Shown here piece after piece: positions 9,026-19,600 of a stretch of 64,000 nucleotides of DNA. A model generated the notes under the pieces. It ran no database searches, was not told the DNA's origin, and saw only the letters and a program-made list of their open reading frames with translations. Location of the stretch: NCBI RefSeq assembly GCF_034313845.1, contig NZ_JAVIWN010000003.1; one strand, given 5' to 3'. The DNA comes from Actimicrobium sp034313845 (lineage in GTDB: Bacteria > Pseudomonadota > Gammaproteobacteria > Burkholderiales > Burkholderiaceae_D). Each line of letters opens with the position of its first letter. Position 1 is the stretch's first letter. The position numbers and the translations under genes were made by a program.

Positions 9026-10231
9026 TCATATCGATGCCATCTCGGCCAGTGCTGGCAACGCCCTGTTTCTGCCAGCGCGCTTCGCTGCATAAAGCGCCTG
9101 ATCAGCCCGCTCAAGCGCTGCACGCACCGTCTCTGCAGGACCGTCGCTTACGCAGTCCACGAACCTGCAGGCATACCCAACCGAAATCGTGAATGACGCC
9201 AGACGTTCGTCCTGCAGTCGGACCGCCAGTTGGCCAGACTCCTTTACCAGGCGCTGCGCGAAGCGCGCCGCTTCGGCCTCGCCGCAGTCGCGTAGCAATA
9301 TGCAGAATTCTTCGCCGCCGTAACGTGCCGCGATATCGGACAGCCTTACCGAGCGGGTGATTAACCGCGCAGCCTGTTCCAGTACCCGGTCTCCAGCGGC
9401 ATGGCCGTAGGTATCGTTGATGACCTTGAAATAGTCGAGGTCGACCATGACAACGGCATACGGTACCCGCTTTTTTGAACCGTCGATCCGGGAGGCCAGA
9501 TCAAAGAATGCCGACTGGCTGTAGAGCCCGGTGAGTCCATCGCGACGAATCTTGTCGAATGCATCGCGGCGCTGCCGTTCGTATGCCATTGCCATGAATC
9601 CCCATGAGGCGATGGCGATGGCCAGCGTACTGGTAACAAGTATGGCGATAGAGGGTAAGGACGCCGCTTGTTCTTGCGCATCTTCTCCCGGTAGTGCCAG
9701 TGACGCATGCAGCGCAAATGCCGCACTGATCGCGAACATCATGATTGCATTGGCGAGCGAGGAAGCGCACGGCAATCCGGCAAGGCACTGGTATCCGATC
9801 AGTGCTGCGGCCAACCCCAGCAATATCGCTACGCTGAGCGCCGGTGCGAGGTGGGATACTGGAACTGGCAGGTCAAACAACGCGGTGGAAAGAACGGAGA
9901 CCATGCCTACCGCCCAGATCAAGCCGACGGTTCGGAGTGAATATCCGATATCGAACAAGCGCGTGTAAGCGAGCAAGACGGATGCCGCAGCAGAGACGAC
10001 AAGGAGGTTCGCCGCCAGTACGGAAATTTGGCATGAGTCCTCGTCACAACCGAATCTCAACAAGATTCCGGCGCCCGTCATTGCAATGGCGCAGCCCCAT
10101 TCGGTCATACCCATGCGTCGTACCGTCGAAGCGGTCATGCCGAACGCTAATGCAGAAATCAAAAAGCAGAACATCGCGATCGCAAACACGAGCGTGGCGG
10201 GATCGAGCGAGGGAGCGAAAAGTAGCGTCAA
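9026..10231 (-). CDS. Membrane-bound diguanylate cyclase
   Basis: A 401-residue protein. The first ~215 residues contain about seven hydrophobic segments. The C-terminal ~170 residues form a GGDEF domain: DGLTGLYSQSAFFD, VMVDLDYFKVINDTYGH and RYGGEEFCILL (GGEEF near residue 302). An RLSD inhibitory site lies exactly five residues before GGEEF, so product inhibition by c-di-GMP is expected. It makes cyclic di-GMP from two GTP at the inner membrane. The membrane part is not a sensor type I can name. The gene stands alone between the restriction-like gene and the divergent WYL regulator. Confidence 0.9.
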   Translation of the reverse strand: MTLLFAPSLDPATLVFAIAMFCFLISALAFGMTASTVRRMGMTEWGCAIAMTGAGILLRFGCDEDSCQISVLAANLLVVSAAASVLLAYTRLFDIGYSLRTVGLIWAVGMVSVLSTALFDLPVPVSHLAPALSVAILLGLAAALIGYQCLAGLPCASSLANAIMMFAISAAFALHASLALPGEDAQEQAASLPSIAILVTSTLAIAIASWGFMAMAYERQRRDAFDKIRRDGLTGLYSQSAFFDLASRIDGSKKRVPYAVVMVDLDYFKVINDTYGHAAGDRVLEQAARLITRSVRLSDIAARYGGEEFCILLRDCGEAEAARFAQRLVKESGQLAVRLQDERLASFTISVGYACRFVDCVSDGPAETVRAALERADQALYAAKRAGRNRALPALAEMASI

Positions 10232-10491
10232 GGCGGGCGTCTCCTGATGGGCATGAATGAGGTTGGAATGGCATCTGGCAGGCGACCGTGCTGAGCGGTG
10301 GATACTTGTTTTTCAGCAGTTGCGCTATCGTGCCGCAGGCGAGGCTCACAGGGCGAGCCATCAAGTGCACTGGAGGGAGAACGTGAACCTGTTCGGTGAA
10401 AAGTTTCTTGCGTAATGCAACTTAAAGTTGCCTGAACACGTAGAGCGCGCTAGGCTCCTCGCTTTCTTTCTGACAACAGGTACGCTTTCCC

Positions 10492-11457
10492 ATGGACAGA
10501 ACAGAACGCTTTTACCGCATCGAACAGCTACTGAGTGAGCGTCACGTGGTGCCGCTGGAGGATTTCTTGCGCGAGCTCGAAGTCTCGAAGGCGACCTTCA
10601 AGCGCGATCTTGAGTACCTGCGTGATCGTCTCAACGCGCCCATCATCTGGGACCGCGATGCTGGCGGCTATCGCTTCGAGAAAGGCGGTGTCGGTACCAA
10701 GTTCGAATTACCTGGCCTGTGGTTCAACGCATCCGAAATCCACGCGTTGCTAACGATGCAGCAGTTGCTGCAGAGCCTGGGCCCCGGCCTGCTAACGCCG
10801 CATATCGAACCACTGCTGGCGCGACTGCGCTTGCTGCTCGACAGCGAAAAAGTCCCGTTAGATACCTTTGAAAAACGTATCCGCATCCAGCGTCTGAAAG
10901 CGCGTACCTATGAGCCGGAGCACTTCCTGCCGGTCGTCACGGCGGTGCTGCAAAAAAAGCGCCTAGTCATCGAGCACTACAACAAATTCCGCGATGAAAC
11001 GACGCGGCGCGAAGTCTCGCCGCAGCGCTTGAACCATTATCAGGAAAACTGGTACCTCGATGCCTGGTGCCACGTGCGCAACGAGTTGCGCCGCTTTGCC
11101 CTGGATGCGCTGCGCGACGTCCAGGTCAGTACCGAGCCGGCGCGTGATATCCCGGAAGCGGAATTGCTCGCAGCGCTAGATACCGGTTATGGGATCTTTT
11201 CAGGCAAGGAGCTGGAATGGGCGGAACTGGCCTTCAGCGGTGAACGCGCGCGCTGGGTCAGCAAGGAAATCTGGCATCCGGCGCAAACCAGCTGGCAAGC
11301 GGCCGACGGCACCTATCATCTGAAAGTGCCGTTCACTGACAAGCGCGAGCTGTCGATGGATATCCTGCGGCATGTGCCGGAAGTGACGATTGTTTCGCCG
11401 GACTGGCTGCGTGAACATGTGAAGGTAATCTTGCAGGATGCACTGGTGCGGTTATAG
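10492..11457 (+). CDS. WYL-domain transcriptional regulator (YafY type)
   Basis: A 321-residue protein. The N-terminus is a DeoR-like winged helix (MDRTERFYRIEQLLSE, then VSKATFKRDLEYLRDRL). The middle and C-terminal parts form a WYL domain, with NWYLDAWCHVRNELRRFALD near residues 183-203 and a WCX-like tail. WYL proteins sense ligands, often nucleic-acid or nucleotide species, and control DNA damage, defence or other genes. It is divergent from the diguanylate cyclase gene; which genes it controls cannot be read from the sequence. No truncation is seen. Confidence 0.88.
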   Translation: MDRTERFYRIEQLLSERHVVPLEDFLRELEVSKATFKRDLEYLRDRLNAPIIWDRDAGGYRFEKGGVGTKFELPGLWFNASEIHALLTMQQLLQSLGPGLLTPHIEPLLARLRLLLDSEKVPLDTFEKRIRIQRLKARTYEPEHFLPVVTAVLQKKRLVIEHYNKFRDETTRREVSPQRLNHYQENWYLDAWCHVRNELRRFALDALRDVQVSTEPARDIPEAELLAALDTGYGIFSGKELEWAELAFSGERARWVSKEIWHPAQTSWQAADGTYHLKVPFTDKRELSMDILRHVPEVTIVSPDWLREHVKVILQDALVRL

Positions 11458-11585
11458 CGCCGTCTATGGGGATGGTGTCGCCGCTGGTGTGACGGCGGTA
11501 GGTAGCGTTTCGGTGAGTTGCATTTAAGCTATCCTTGTATAGCCGAATTCCCATGGCTTCCTGTTTTCCGGAGAACCCCCGTGTC

Positions 11586-11969
11586 ATGACCAAGCCCTGT
11601 CCATTTTGCACGCTGCCTGCCGACCGAGTCATCGATACCAGTGATGTCGGTGTCGTCATCGCCGATGGCTTTCCGATTTCGCCGGGCCATACGCTGGTCA
11701 TCCCCCATCGGCACGTTGGTTCTTTCTTTGCGCTGACTGCGCAGGAACGTATCGGCCTGCTGGCGTTGCTTGACCGGGCCAAGGCCACGCTGGACGCGAC
11801 GCATCATCCGGATGGCTACAACATCGGCATCAACGATGGTGCCGCAGCCGGACAGACCGTGCCGCACCTGCATATCCACCTGATCCCGCGCTACCACGGC
11901 GACCAGGACGATCCGCGTGGCGGCGTGCGCTGGATCATGCCCGCCAAGGCCGACTATTGGACACCTTGA
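11586..11969 (+). CDS. HIT-family nucleotide hydrolase
   Basis: A 127-residue protein. It shows CPFC at residues 5-8 (a zinc-binding-like pair), SPGHTLVIPHRHV in the middle and the histidine triad HLHIHLIPR near residues 98-106. HIT proteins hydrolyse dinucleoside polyphosphates or AMP conjugates; the central triad histidine is the nucleophile. The ATG at 11586 was preferred because family members start just before this CPFC motif; an in-frame upstream start adds a 17-residue leader unlike the family. Its last 13 bases overlap the following HNH gene, so the two are likely translationally coupled. Confidence 0.88.
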   Translation: MTKPCPFCTLPADRVIDTSDVGVVIADGFPISPGHTLVIPHRHVGSFFALTAQERIGLLALLDRAKATLDATHHPDGYNIGINDGAAAGQTVPHLHIHLIPRYHGDQDDPRGGVRWIMPAKADYWTP

Positions 11970-13030
11970 TCGCTTCGACGCCTGAGCCGGATGCCGGCCA
12001 GCAGCTTGCGTTCCTGCGGCAACTGCAGCGCCTGTTCCAGGAGGGCGATTTCACCTCGACCTACAAGTACGCGCTGTTGCTGGCGCTGGCCGAACTGGCG
12101 ATCGAATGCGATGCGCCCGCTGGCGCCGCACTGGTGCTGCCGATGGAGCGAATTGCCGGCAAGTTCGCGGAATTCTACTGGCTGCAGTCGTTGCCGTATT
12201 CGGCTGGGGCCGCTGGCAATAGCAGTGGCGTGCTGTTTCAGAATACGGGGCAGCAGGTGGCGGTGATAAGACATCTCACTGATCTGCGCATGCTCGGTGT
12301 CAGCACCCTGGCGCAGGCACGGCAGCACGTGCACTGGCCGCGTACGTTGGGCGCTATTGCGACCCGTGTTCGCGATATGCCCGTGCAGTATCTGCAGAAC
12401 GTGTCGGGGAGCAGGATCGTTTTCCTGTTCGATCCGGATGCTGTGGGCAAGACGTTGACACTGTTGCCCGGCGTGGCGTTTTACTTGCGTCGGTTTCAGG
12501 GCTTCATCCAGCAACTGGTGCGCGCCGGATGGGTCAATTACATTCGCAGCAATAGCAGGAATGCGGTGCTGGTCGGGCAGGGCGCGGATCTCGAAGCATT
12601 CCTGTTCATGACCCCGCGTGCGGCGCTGGCAAAAGTAGAGCGGCTGCTCGCGCCGATGCAGGATCAGCGCTGTTTTTTTTGCCAGCAACGCTTGGACAAG
12701 AAACGCGATGTCGATCACTTCATCCCGTGGTCGCGTTACCCGCGAGACACGGCGCTCAATTTCGTGCTGGCCCACAAGGAATGCAATACCGACAAGCGTG
12801 ACTTGCTGGCCGGCGGCGCACACCTCGACCGCTGGCTCGAGCGCAATGCGCGGGAAGGCGCGACGATCGCCGGCCAGTTGCAGCAGGCCGGCTTCGTGTC
12901 GGAGCCGGGCGTAGCGACGATGGTGGCATCGTGGGCGTATCGGGAGGGTGTCAGTGCCGGCGTGCAGGTCTGGCAGGGATGCGGCAGCACGACGCTGATT
13001 TCGCCGGAAGTGATGCAAGCGTTTGGCTAG
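11957..13030 (+). CDS. HNH endonuclease-domain protein
   Basis: A 357-residue protein that starts with TTG at 11957, inside the HIT gene. The start was chosen because the family-like N-terminus (LAFLRQLQRLFQEGDFTSTYKYALL) begins right away and no ATG precedes it. The C-terminal part is an HNH domain: CFFCQQ, then VDHFIPWSRYP, then LAHKECNTDKRD, giving two zinc-binding CxxC/HxxC-like pairs and the catalytic histidine. The N-terminal 200 residues have no motif I can name. A defence or DNA-processing role is possible. The tight fusion-like overlap with a HIT gene is unusual. Confidence 0.82.
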   Translation: MDTLIASTPEPDAGQQLAFLRQLQRLFQEGDFTSTYKYALLLALAELAIECDAPAGAALVLPMERIAGKFAEFYWLQSLPYSAGAAGNSSGVLFQNTGQQVAVIRHLTDLRMLGVSTLAQARQHVHWPRTLGAIATRVRDMPVQYLQNVSGSRIVFLFDPDAVGKTLTLLPGVAFYLRRFQGFIQQLVRAGWVNYIRSNSRNAVLVGQGADLEAFLFMTPRAALAKVERLLAPMQDQRCFFCQQRLDKKRDVDHFIPWSRYPRDTALNFVLAHKECNTDKRDLLAGGAHLDRWLERNAREGATIAGQLQQAGFVSEPGVATMVASWAYREGVSAGVQVWQGCGSTTLISPEVMQAFG

Positions 13031-13232
13031 CGGTTGCATCGGCCAACTGCAAAATCTGTTGCCAAAAAAATAGCAATCAAGACCGGTGCAAACTCATCCC
13101 ATGAGCTTGCCGTCACAGACCATGCAGTGACCGTAACCGACCGGCAAGCAATGTTTCCGGACCGGATTGCGGCAACGCGGCTTGCCGATGCATTCGACGC
13201 CGTCAGACCCTCACTTCACCCGGAAAACTGCC

Positions 13233-13919
13233 ATGAAAACCACTCTTACCTTCGTCGCCACGACCCTTGTTATCGGACTGCTGGCCGGTTGCGGTGGCGG
13301 AGGCGGAAGCAGTACTCCTGCCGTCGCCGCTGCGGTCACTTTCCCGCTCGATGCCGCAGTCCAGAATTTTCTGACGTCTTCGCACAGTTTTAATGCCAGC
13401 TATACCGACCCTGCCACCAACGACGTGTACACGCTGGCCTATGGTTACGTACCTGGGGCGGATGGCAGCTTCGAAGGCAAGGCAGCCAAAACGGCCAGCA
13501 TCACCCTTAACCTGAAAAAAAACAATGTCACGCAAGCCACCAACAGCCAGATCAGTTATTTCCAGATCGGACCAGTCAAGACATTGGGCGCGACGCTGGG
13601 CACAGGCGATTACATCGTCGCAATGAACCAATTGGCGTTCCCTGCCAACGGCGTGGTCGGCGATCTCGGCAGTCTGGGCGGCAGCACGTCATACACCAGC
13701 GCGAGCAAGTCGAGCACCTATGCGACCACGGTCAATACGTGGGAGTTGCAGCCGGATACCGCAACAACTGCCTACCTGTGCATCAACAGCGCAACCCGTT
13801 ACACGAACGGCTCCACATTAAACGGGTCCGAATGCTACAAAATTAATAGCAGCGGCGCAGTGCTCGGCAACAAGCTGACATTGTCGGTTGGTGATAAGTC
13901 GGTGACGTTTTCTAGCTAG
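13233..13919 (+). CDS. Glycine-rich lipoprotein, unknown
   Basis: A 228-residue protein with a lipoprotein signal peptide (LLAGC lipobox) followed by a glycine/serine linker. The mature part is rich in T, S, N and beta-prone residues, with two late cysteines (YLCINSATR and SECYKINS) that could pair. I do not recognise the family. The ATG at 13233 begins the signal peptide directly; an upstream in-frame start would add 22 residues that make no sense before a signal sequence. It should be anchored in the outer or inner membrane facing the periplasm. Confidence 0.7.
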   Translation: MKTTLTFVATTLVIGLLAGCGGGGGSSTPAVAAAVTFPLDAAVQNFLTSSHSFNASYTDPATNDVYTLAYGYVPGADGSFEGKAAKTASITLNLKKNNVTQATNSQISYFQIGPVKTLGATLGTGDYIVAMNQLAFPANGVVGDLGSLGGSTSYTSASKSSTYATTVNTWELQPDTATTAYLCINSATRYTNGSTLNGSECYKINSSGAVLGNKLTLSVGDKSVTFSS

Positions 13920-14130
13920 AGAAAATGGGGGAGGGGCTTATTCCATATCCTTCCCGATTGATTTTCCTTCGCTGTCGTGCTGTCACATCGACGCCGACAA
14001 GTCAGCTGGATACGAAAACTGAAGCGGACTGTCGGTCAAATGGTGTTGGCTCATTATCACGGGTCCTTCAATGGGCGGAAACTGCACCCATTATTTGGGC
14101 TGAGCACTTCTGGAGTCAACGAAGCGGTAG

Positions 14131-14164
14131 GCAACCCACCGAAGGTTATCCGTCGGTGGGTTGC
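14131..14164. repeat. Perfect 12-bp inverted repeat in the 13920-14238 gap
   Basis: GCAACCCACCGA (14131-14142) and its exact complement (14153-14164) flank a 10-base loop. No T-run follows on either strand, so it is not a standard intrinsic terminator. It lies between the 3' ends of the lipoprotein gene and recD, so it could still help separate convergent transcripts. The rest of the 319-bp gap holds no supported gene. Confidence 0.6.
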
Positions 14165-14238
14165 TGCGCATGCCGCAAATTAGTGTTCTCAAAGCGTACA
14201 AATTCACTTTTCCGGCGACACAAAGTTCGGGAAAAATT

Positions 14239-16056
14239 TCACGTGACTTTGCGATGTGAATTCAACCTGGCCACCAATCCCGACCCCCGAACAATCTGCG
14301 TCTTCACTGCCTCGCCAATCACACCAGCCGCGCCCACAATTACCACGCCATTGCGCGCCCGCGTCACCCCCGTATAAACCATCTCCCGGCTCAGTATCCG
14401 GTTCATTTCTGGCGGCAGCATCAGCATGACGTCGTCAAACTCCGAGCCTTGCGACTTGTGTACCGTCATCGCAAACGCGGTGTCATGCTCAGGCAGGCGT
14501 ACTGGCGCGACCGCCCGTAGGCCCTGCGCGCCATCAGGGAAATACACCATCATCGTGCCGTGCTGATCCGGGAATGCGATTCCGATATCGCCATTGAATA
14601 GCCGCATCACGTAGTCATTGCGCAGCACCATCACCGGTCGTCCCGGATACCACTGGGCACCGGAGCCCAAGTCGCGTGGATGGTCGATTTGTGTGCGGAC
14701 GTGCGCGCTGATCAGTGCGTTGAGTGCATCGATTCCTCGCGGCGTGTCGCGGATGGCACCAAGTACGCGGTAACGGTTGAAGGCGTCGAACAGTGCGTCT
14801 GGCGAACCGGTGCAGTTGCGCACAGCGTCCACGTATCCGGCATAACCGTCGAAGATCGCTTGCATGGCCGCTGCGCCCGGTGCGACGGTGCCCGTGTCGA
14901 TCCAGCGAACTGCCGGGTCGTCGGCGGCAGACATCTGCGCCAGTACGGCGTCGGCATCACCAGCGTTGATGGCGGCAGACAGCTTGCCAATCCCGGAGTC
15001 CTTGCCGAATCGAAAATTGTCAGTGAACCAGATGACGCTGTTGGACAGCGCGGTCGGTACCAGCGGCGTGACCGGCCGGATCAGTTCGGTCGGTATGCCG
15101 GTGAGTGCAGCGAGTGCCGCGCGATAGTCGGCGTCAAGCGACGGGTCTGCGCTCAGTTCCGCAAAGACCGCGCCCGATTCGACAGCGGCAAGTTGGTCCT
15201 TGTCGCCAAGCAGGATGATGCGCGCCGACAGCGGCACGGCTTCGAACAGCTTGGTCGCCAGCGCCAGGTCAAGCATCGAGGCTTCGTCAACGATCAGTAC
15301 GTCAATCGGCAGCAGGTTGCCAGCGTGGTGGCGGAACTCACCGGCGGCCGGCGTGACGCCCAGCAACCGGTGAATGGTGAACGATTCGGTGGGCAGGCGT
15401 GCCTGCAGTTCAGGCGGCAAATGTCCGGCGCGCAGGCGCAAGGCTTCTAGCATGCGCGCAGCGGCTTTGCCGGTGGGAGCGGCGAGGGCGACGCGGCAGT
15501 CGGGTTGCTGTTCGAGCAGGCAGGCCAGCAGGTTGACGACGGTGGTCGTTTTGCCGGTGCCGGGGCCGCCGCTGAGGATGGTCAGCGGGCTGAGCAGGCA
15601 CAGCGCCGCACCCAGCTTTTGCCAGTCAGCCCGACCGCTGGCATTGGCCGGAAACAGCAACGCGAGCCGCGCTTGCAACGCCGTGTCGAGCGCCGGCAAC
15701 GCTGCGCGCGGCTGCATCAGTCGGCGGGCGAGGCGCGCTTCGTAGTCAAAATAACGATGCAGGTAAAGCCTGTCGCCGGCGTCGAGAATCAGCGGTTGCG
15801 CGCCGGGTTGGTCGGGCGTACCGGCAATGCCGGAGTTCTCCAGACAAGCGCGCAAGCGGGCGACAGTCCACGACGGATTGGCCGCAGCGATGTCAGCGAG
15901 CGCAATGCAGACGTGACCGCCGGAGCTGGCCAGGCTGAGGTGGCGGGCAATCTGGCCCAGCATCGTGTTGCTGCTGGAATCAGTTGGACTGGCCCATCGC
16001 AGGCAATGGCTGGCAAAGCCGCGGGCCAGCAGTTCTGCGGGGTCGGGTAACTTCAT
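14239..16056 (-). CDS. recD: Exodeoxyribonuclease V alpha subunit RecD
   Basis: A 605-residue superfamily 1B helicase. It has the Walker A motif GGPGTGKTT near residue 160, the Walker B-like DVLIVDEASMLD, LLGDKDQLAAVESG, and the late motifs FAMTVHKSQGSEF and YTGVTRARNGVVIVG. RecD is the 5'-3' motor of RecBCD, which processes double-strand breaks and degrades foreign DNA. Its ATG overlaps the recB stop by four bases (ATGA), indicating translational coupling to the RecB nuclease reading frame. Length and motifs are normal. Confidence 0.95.
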   Translation of the reverse strand: MKLPDPAELLARGFASHCLRWASPTDSSSNTMLGQIARHLSLASSGGHVCIALADIAAANPSWTVARLRACLENSGIAGTPDQPGAQPLILDAGDRLYLHRYFDYEARLARRLMQPRAALPALDTALQARLALLFPANASGRADWQKLGAALCLLSPLTILSGGPGTGKTTTVVNLLACLLEQQPDCRVALAAPTGKAAARMLEALRLRAGHLPPELQARLPTESFTIHRLLGVTPAAGEFRHHAGNLLPIDVLIVDEASMLDLALATKLFEAVPLSARIILLGDKDQLAAVESGAVFAELSADPSLDADYRAALAALTGIPTELIRPVTPLVPTALSNSVIWFTDNFRFGKDSGIGKLSAAINAGDADAVLAQMSAADDPAVRWIDTGTVAPGAAAMQAIFDGYAGYVDAVRNCTGSPDALFDAFNRYRVLGAIRDTPRGIDALNALISAHVRTQIDHPRDLGSGAQWYPGRPVMVLRNDYVMRLFNGDIGIAFPDQHGTMMVYFPDGAQGLRAVAPVRLPEHDTAFAMTVHKSQGSEFDDVMLMLPPEMNRILSREMVYTGVTRARNGVVIVGAAGVIGEAVKTQIVRGSGLVARLNSHRKVT

Positions 16057-16640
16057 GGGGCACTCCGTTGGGTCGGCAGATGGAACAGCGCGTCGAGCGC
16101 TTCGATGACACTGGCGGGCGGTTTGTGGAACAGCACGCCGGACGGGCTTCCGTCAGGGTTGGTCCAGTCGGGCCGGATACCGCGCAAGAACAGGTACAGC
16201 ACGCCGCCGAAGTGGGTGTCGTAAGCATAGCCAGGTACGCGCTGGCCGAGGTAGCGATGCAGCGCCAGCGTGTACAGCAGGTATTGCAGGTGATAACCGT
16301 GCTCGGCCATCGCCATGGCGATGCCGGCATGGTCATAGTCTTGTGGCAAATAGCCGAGGTGGTTGGATTTCCAATCGAGCAGGTAATAGCGTCCATCGGC
16401 CTCGAAGACGAGGTCGATGAATCCTTTCAGATAGCCTTCCATGCGGCGGAAGGCCAGCGGGGCAACCTCGTAACCGGCGTCGGCCAGCAAGGCATTGAGC
16501 GTGTCGGCATGCAGGCGCGGAGCCGGAACATGGAATTCAAGTTCGGGTAACCACTGGCCCTGTTTCAGCCGTGACAGTTGTACGCCAGTCGTCAGTTCGC
16601 AGCCGGTGATGCGGTCAAGCAGCTTGCGCACCATGCGCAT
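16053..16640 (-). CDS. recB: RecB C-terminal nuclease domain, cut off by an in-frame TAG
   Basis: This 195-codon stretch is in the same frame as the upstream RecB helicase part and is separated from it by one TAG (16656-16658) and five further codons. It carries the RecB nuclease core: GFIDLVFEADGRYYLLDWKSNHLG, where the aspartates and DWKSN lysine are the metal-binding and catalytic residues, followed by QLLYTLALHRYL. It ends with the ATGA overlap with recD. No ribosome site is seen before the internal ATG codons at 16640 and 16634, so separate translation would need reinitiation after the TAG. Otherwise the nuclease domain is lost. Confidence 0.85.
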   Translation of the reverse strand: MRMVRKLLDRITGCELTTGVQLSRLKQGQWLPELEFHVPAPRLHADTLNALLADAGYEVAPLAFRRMEGYLKGFIDLVFEADGRYYLLDWKSNHLGYLPQDYDHAGIAMAMAEHGYHLQYLLYTLALHRYLGQRVPGYAYDTHFGGVLYLFLRGIRPDWTNPDGSPSGVLFHKPPASVIEALDALFHLPTQRSAP

Positions 16641-16655
16641 TTGCAGCGGCAGTTG

Positions 16656-19600
16656 CTAGTCGGCAGTGGCACCGCGCAGGCGCTGCGGATGCGTGGTCAA
16701 TCCGTGGCGGATCGTGTGATCCCAACTGTCGGGATTGGCGAAGTCGATGTTTTCGAGTACTGCATGCAAGGTGTCGCCGGCGCTGGCGCCACGTGGAAAA
16801 AGCAGCAGGTCGTCATCCGGGACATCCTCCGGAATCGTGCTGAGAACAGCACTGTGCCAGTTGCTGCGCAGGTCATGGTCGGTACCGGCGTTTTCCTTTG
16901 CCGTGGCATGTTGCAACCCTGAAAAACTGGTCATGCGCCAGCCGTCGCGTAAAGGCGGTGGCAACGCTTGTACCTGCAGTGCGTCGGCAGCAGGACGAAC
17001 AAACTGCACCGGAATACCGGGCGTCGATGGCAGCGTGGCGATACCGATTTGGGGTGCGTTGTTCTTAGCCAGTGTGCTCCATGCGCCGATGATGTCGGTT
17101 GTATTCATCTTGTGCTCGCTCCAGCCATCCGGCGTGGTACCTGCTCCGGCCGCCAGCCAGTTGAGCATCGAGCGGCTGCTGGCGGTGGTGCTGGACTTGA
17201 TGCGGTAGCAGCCGACGACGAGATAGCAGCGCTGCGCAGCACGGGTCAGCGCAACGTAGGCCAGGCGCAAAAATTCGGCCGACTTGTCCTGTTTGATGGC
17301 CGCCTTGATGGCTTCGAGGTCGCCCGGGTTAGGGCGCAGGTCGATCACCGGCAGCCCGGCGGCGTCATGGTATTCGCGTCCTTCTGGTTGATTGCGTCCG
17401 CCGCCACCGAGACTGGCTGGCCACAGGAACGGGCAGAACACCACCGGATATTCGAGACCTTTCGAGCGGTGGATGGTCACGATCTGCACCAGATCCTGGT
17501 CAGACTCAAGGCGCAACTGGGTCGCGTCGTCGGTGCTACTGCTGCGTCGTTGATCAGCTAGCCAGCGCAACAACGCATCCGGCGACGGATGCGTGATGCT
17601 GGCCTGATGCAGGTGTTCGCCGAGATGCAGCAGGTTGGTCATGCGCCGTTCGCCATCGGCCCGGATCAACATGCGCTGGCTGACCTGCTCGGCGACGAGC
17701 AGGCGGCGAAACAGCACCCCGATACCTCGTTCGCGCCACAGGTCGCGGTAGACGTTGAACGCATCGATCCGGCCTTGCAATGCCGTTTCATCGGCAGCGA
17801 TGGCGGCAATCGCCGTCGCGTCCAGGCCGAGCAGTTCGGTCGACAGTGCAGCCAGCAGCAGACCAGTGCGGTTCGGGGCGAGCACGGCATGCAGCAGGCG
17901 CTCGATTTCTTCGGCATCGATACTGTCAAAGATGCTCGCTTGCGAGAGTTCGACGCTGCCAATGCCGAGTGCTGCCAGCGCATGCCGGATCGCGCTACCC
18001 TGCGCGTGGCTTTTGACCAGCACGGCGATGTCGCCAGCTTGTAGCGGATTGCTGCCAAGGGTGATCTGTCCGGCTTGTGCCGCGGTAAGCAGGCGCGCGA
18101 TTTCGGCTGCCGTGGCTTGCTCGACAGCGCGTTTCGCCATCGCCGTAGTCGGTGGCATGCCATCGGCATCGGTCGGCAAGGTCCAGAGCTGCAGTGCAGC
18201 GGTGGCGTCGGCGCTGCTCTGGTCAACAAACACCGCGCGTGGTTTCTTGCCGCAGCGGACCGGTTGGTATTCCAGTCCCGGCAACTGGAAGGCCGCCGGA
18301 TTGGCTGAGAACAGCGCATTTTGCGCGGCGACCAGGCCCGCACTGGAGCGCTGGTTCTCTGCCAGCGTGTAGCGCGCTGTGGCCTTGTCGCGGGCACGCA
18401 GGTAGGTCTGCAAATCGGCATTACGAAAACTGTAGATCGCCTGCTTGGGGTCGCCGACGAAGAACAATGGGTGCTGACCGTTGCCATAGATCTTGTCGAA
18501 GATCGCAAATTGCAGCGGGTCGGTATCCTGAAATTCATCGATCAGTGCGGCCGGGAATCGAGCCAGCAAGGCACCTGCCAGCCATGGGGTAGCCGGGCTG
18601 TGGAGCGCGCTGTGGACGTTGACGAGGATGTCGTCGAACGACTGCGCCCGCGCCTCGCGCTTCAGGCTGGCCAGTGCTTCGGCACCTTCGGCAAATAGCA
18701 TGCGCAGCAGGTGCAGTCGCGCCAGCGTGAGGTCAAGGTGGGCTTGTGCAATCAGGTCCAGTAGCGTTTGTGCCAACCCGAAGAACAGATGCTGTGGCAT
18801 GACCTTGCCGACCTTTGTCCCAGAGGCCAGTTTGTCCGAGCCGAGCAGCGCAAATTTCGATTTGGCCAGCGAGGGTGCAGCCATGCACTGGTCGATACGA
18901 AAGTACATTTGCCAGTCCTTGCAGCTTTGCGCGATGGACTTGGTGCTGTAGACATTGGACTTGAGGGCGTCACTCTTCTCGAGCAAGCCCTTGATGTCGT
19001 CGGCATGGGCGACCCAACAAGTGGCTGCTTCGCGGTAGGCTTGCGTGATGGCTGTCTGGTGCGAGACGAATGGCGTGTCGATGTCGTCGGGCCAGAGCGT
19101 GCGCGACAGGCGCTTTGCACGCTGACGCTTGAGCAGTAGGGTAAATTTCTCCGGGGTATCGCGCTGTTCGAGCAGGTAGTTAGTCAGGTCGATCGGCAGG
19201 TTGCCGCTGCTGATATGACGTCGCCAGAAATCCTGGGCGACACGCAGCAGGAACACATCGTCACTTTGCTGCAGCTCAGTCGTCAGCGGCATACCAGCGG
19301 CAAACGGCGCGTCGGCCAGTGCACGCTGGCAAAAGCCATGAATGGTGAAGATCGCTGCTTCATCGAAATGCTGTAATGCCAGTCCAAGCAGACTGGTCAT
19401 CGTCGCCGCATCGATGCCGCGTGCTTGCAGTGTGCTCACCAGCGAGGTCACGAACGGGTCTGATTCTGCGCTGGCATGGTCGAGGTAGTGCAGCGTGTCG
19501 ACGATGCGGCCGCGGATGCGTTGACGCAGTTCGGCGGTGGCCGCTTTCGTGAACGTGACGACGAGGATCTGTTGCACCGGTAAGCGCCGCTCCAGAAGTA

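Noticed and set aside
14131..14164. Intrinsic terminator between the lipoprotein gene and recD
   Set aside because: The stem is perfect but no T-run follows on either strand; kept only as an inverted repeat.
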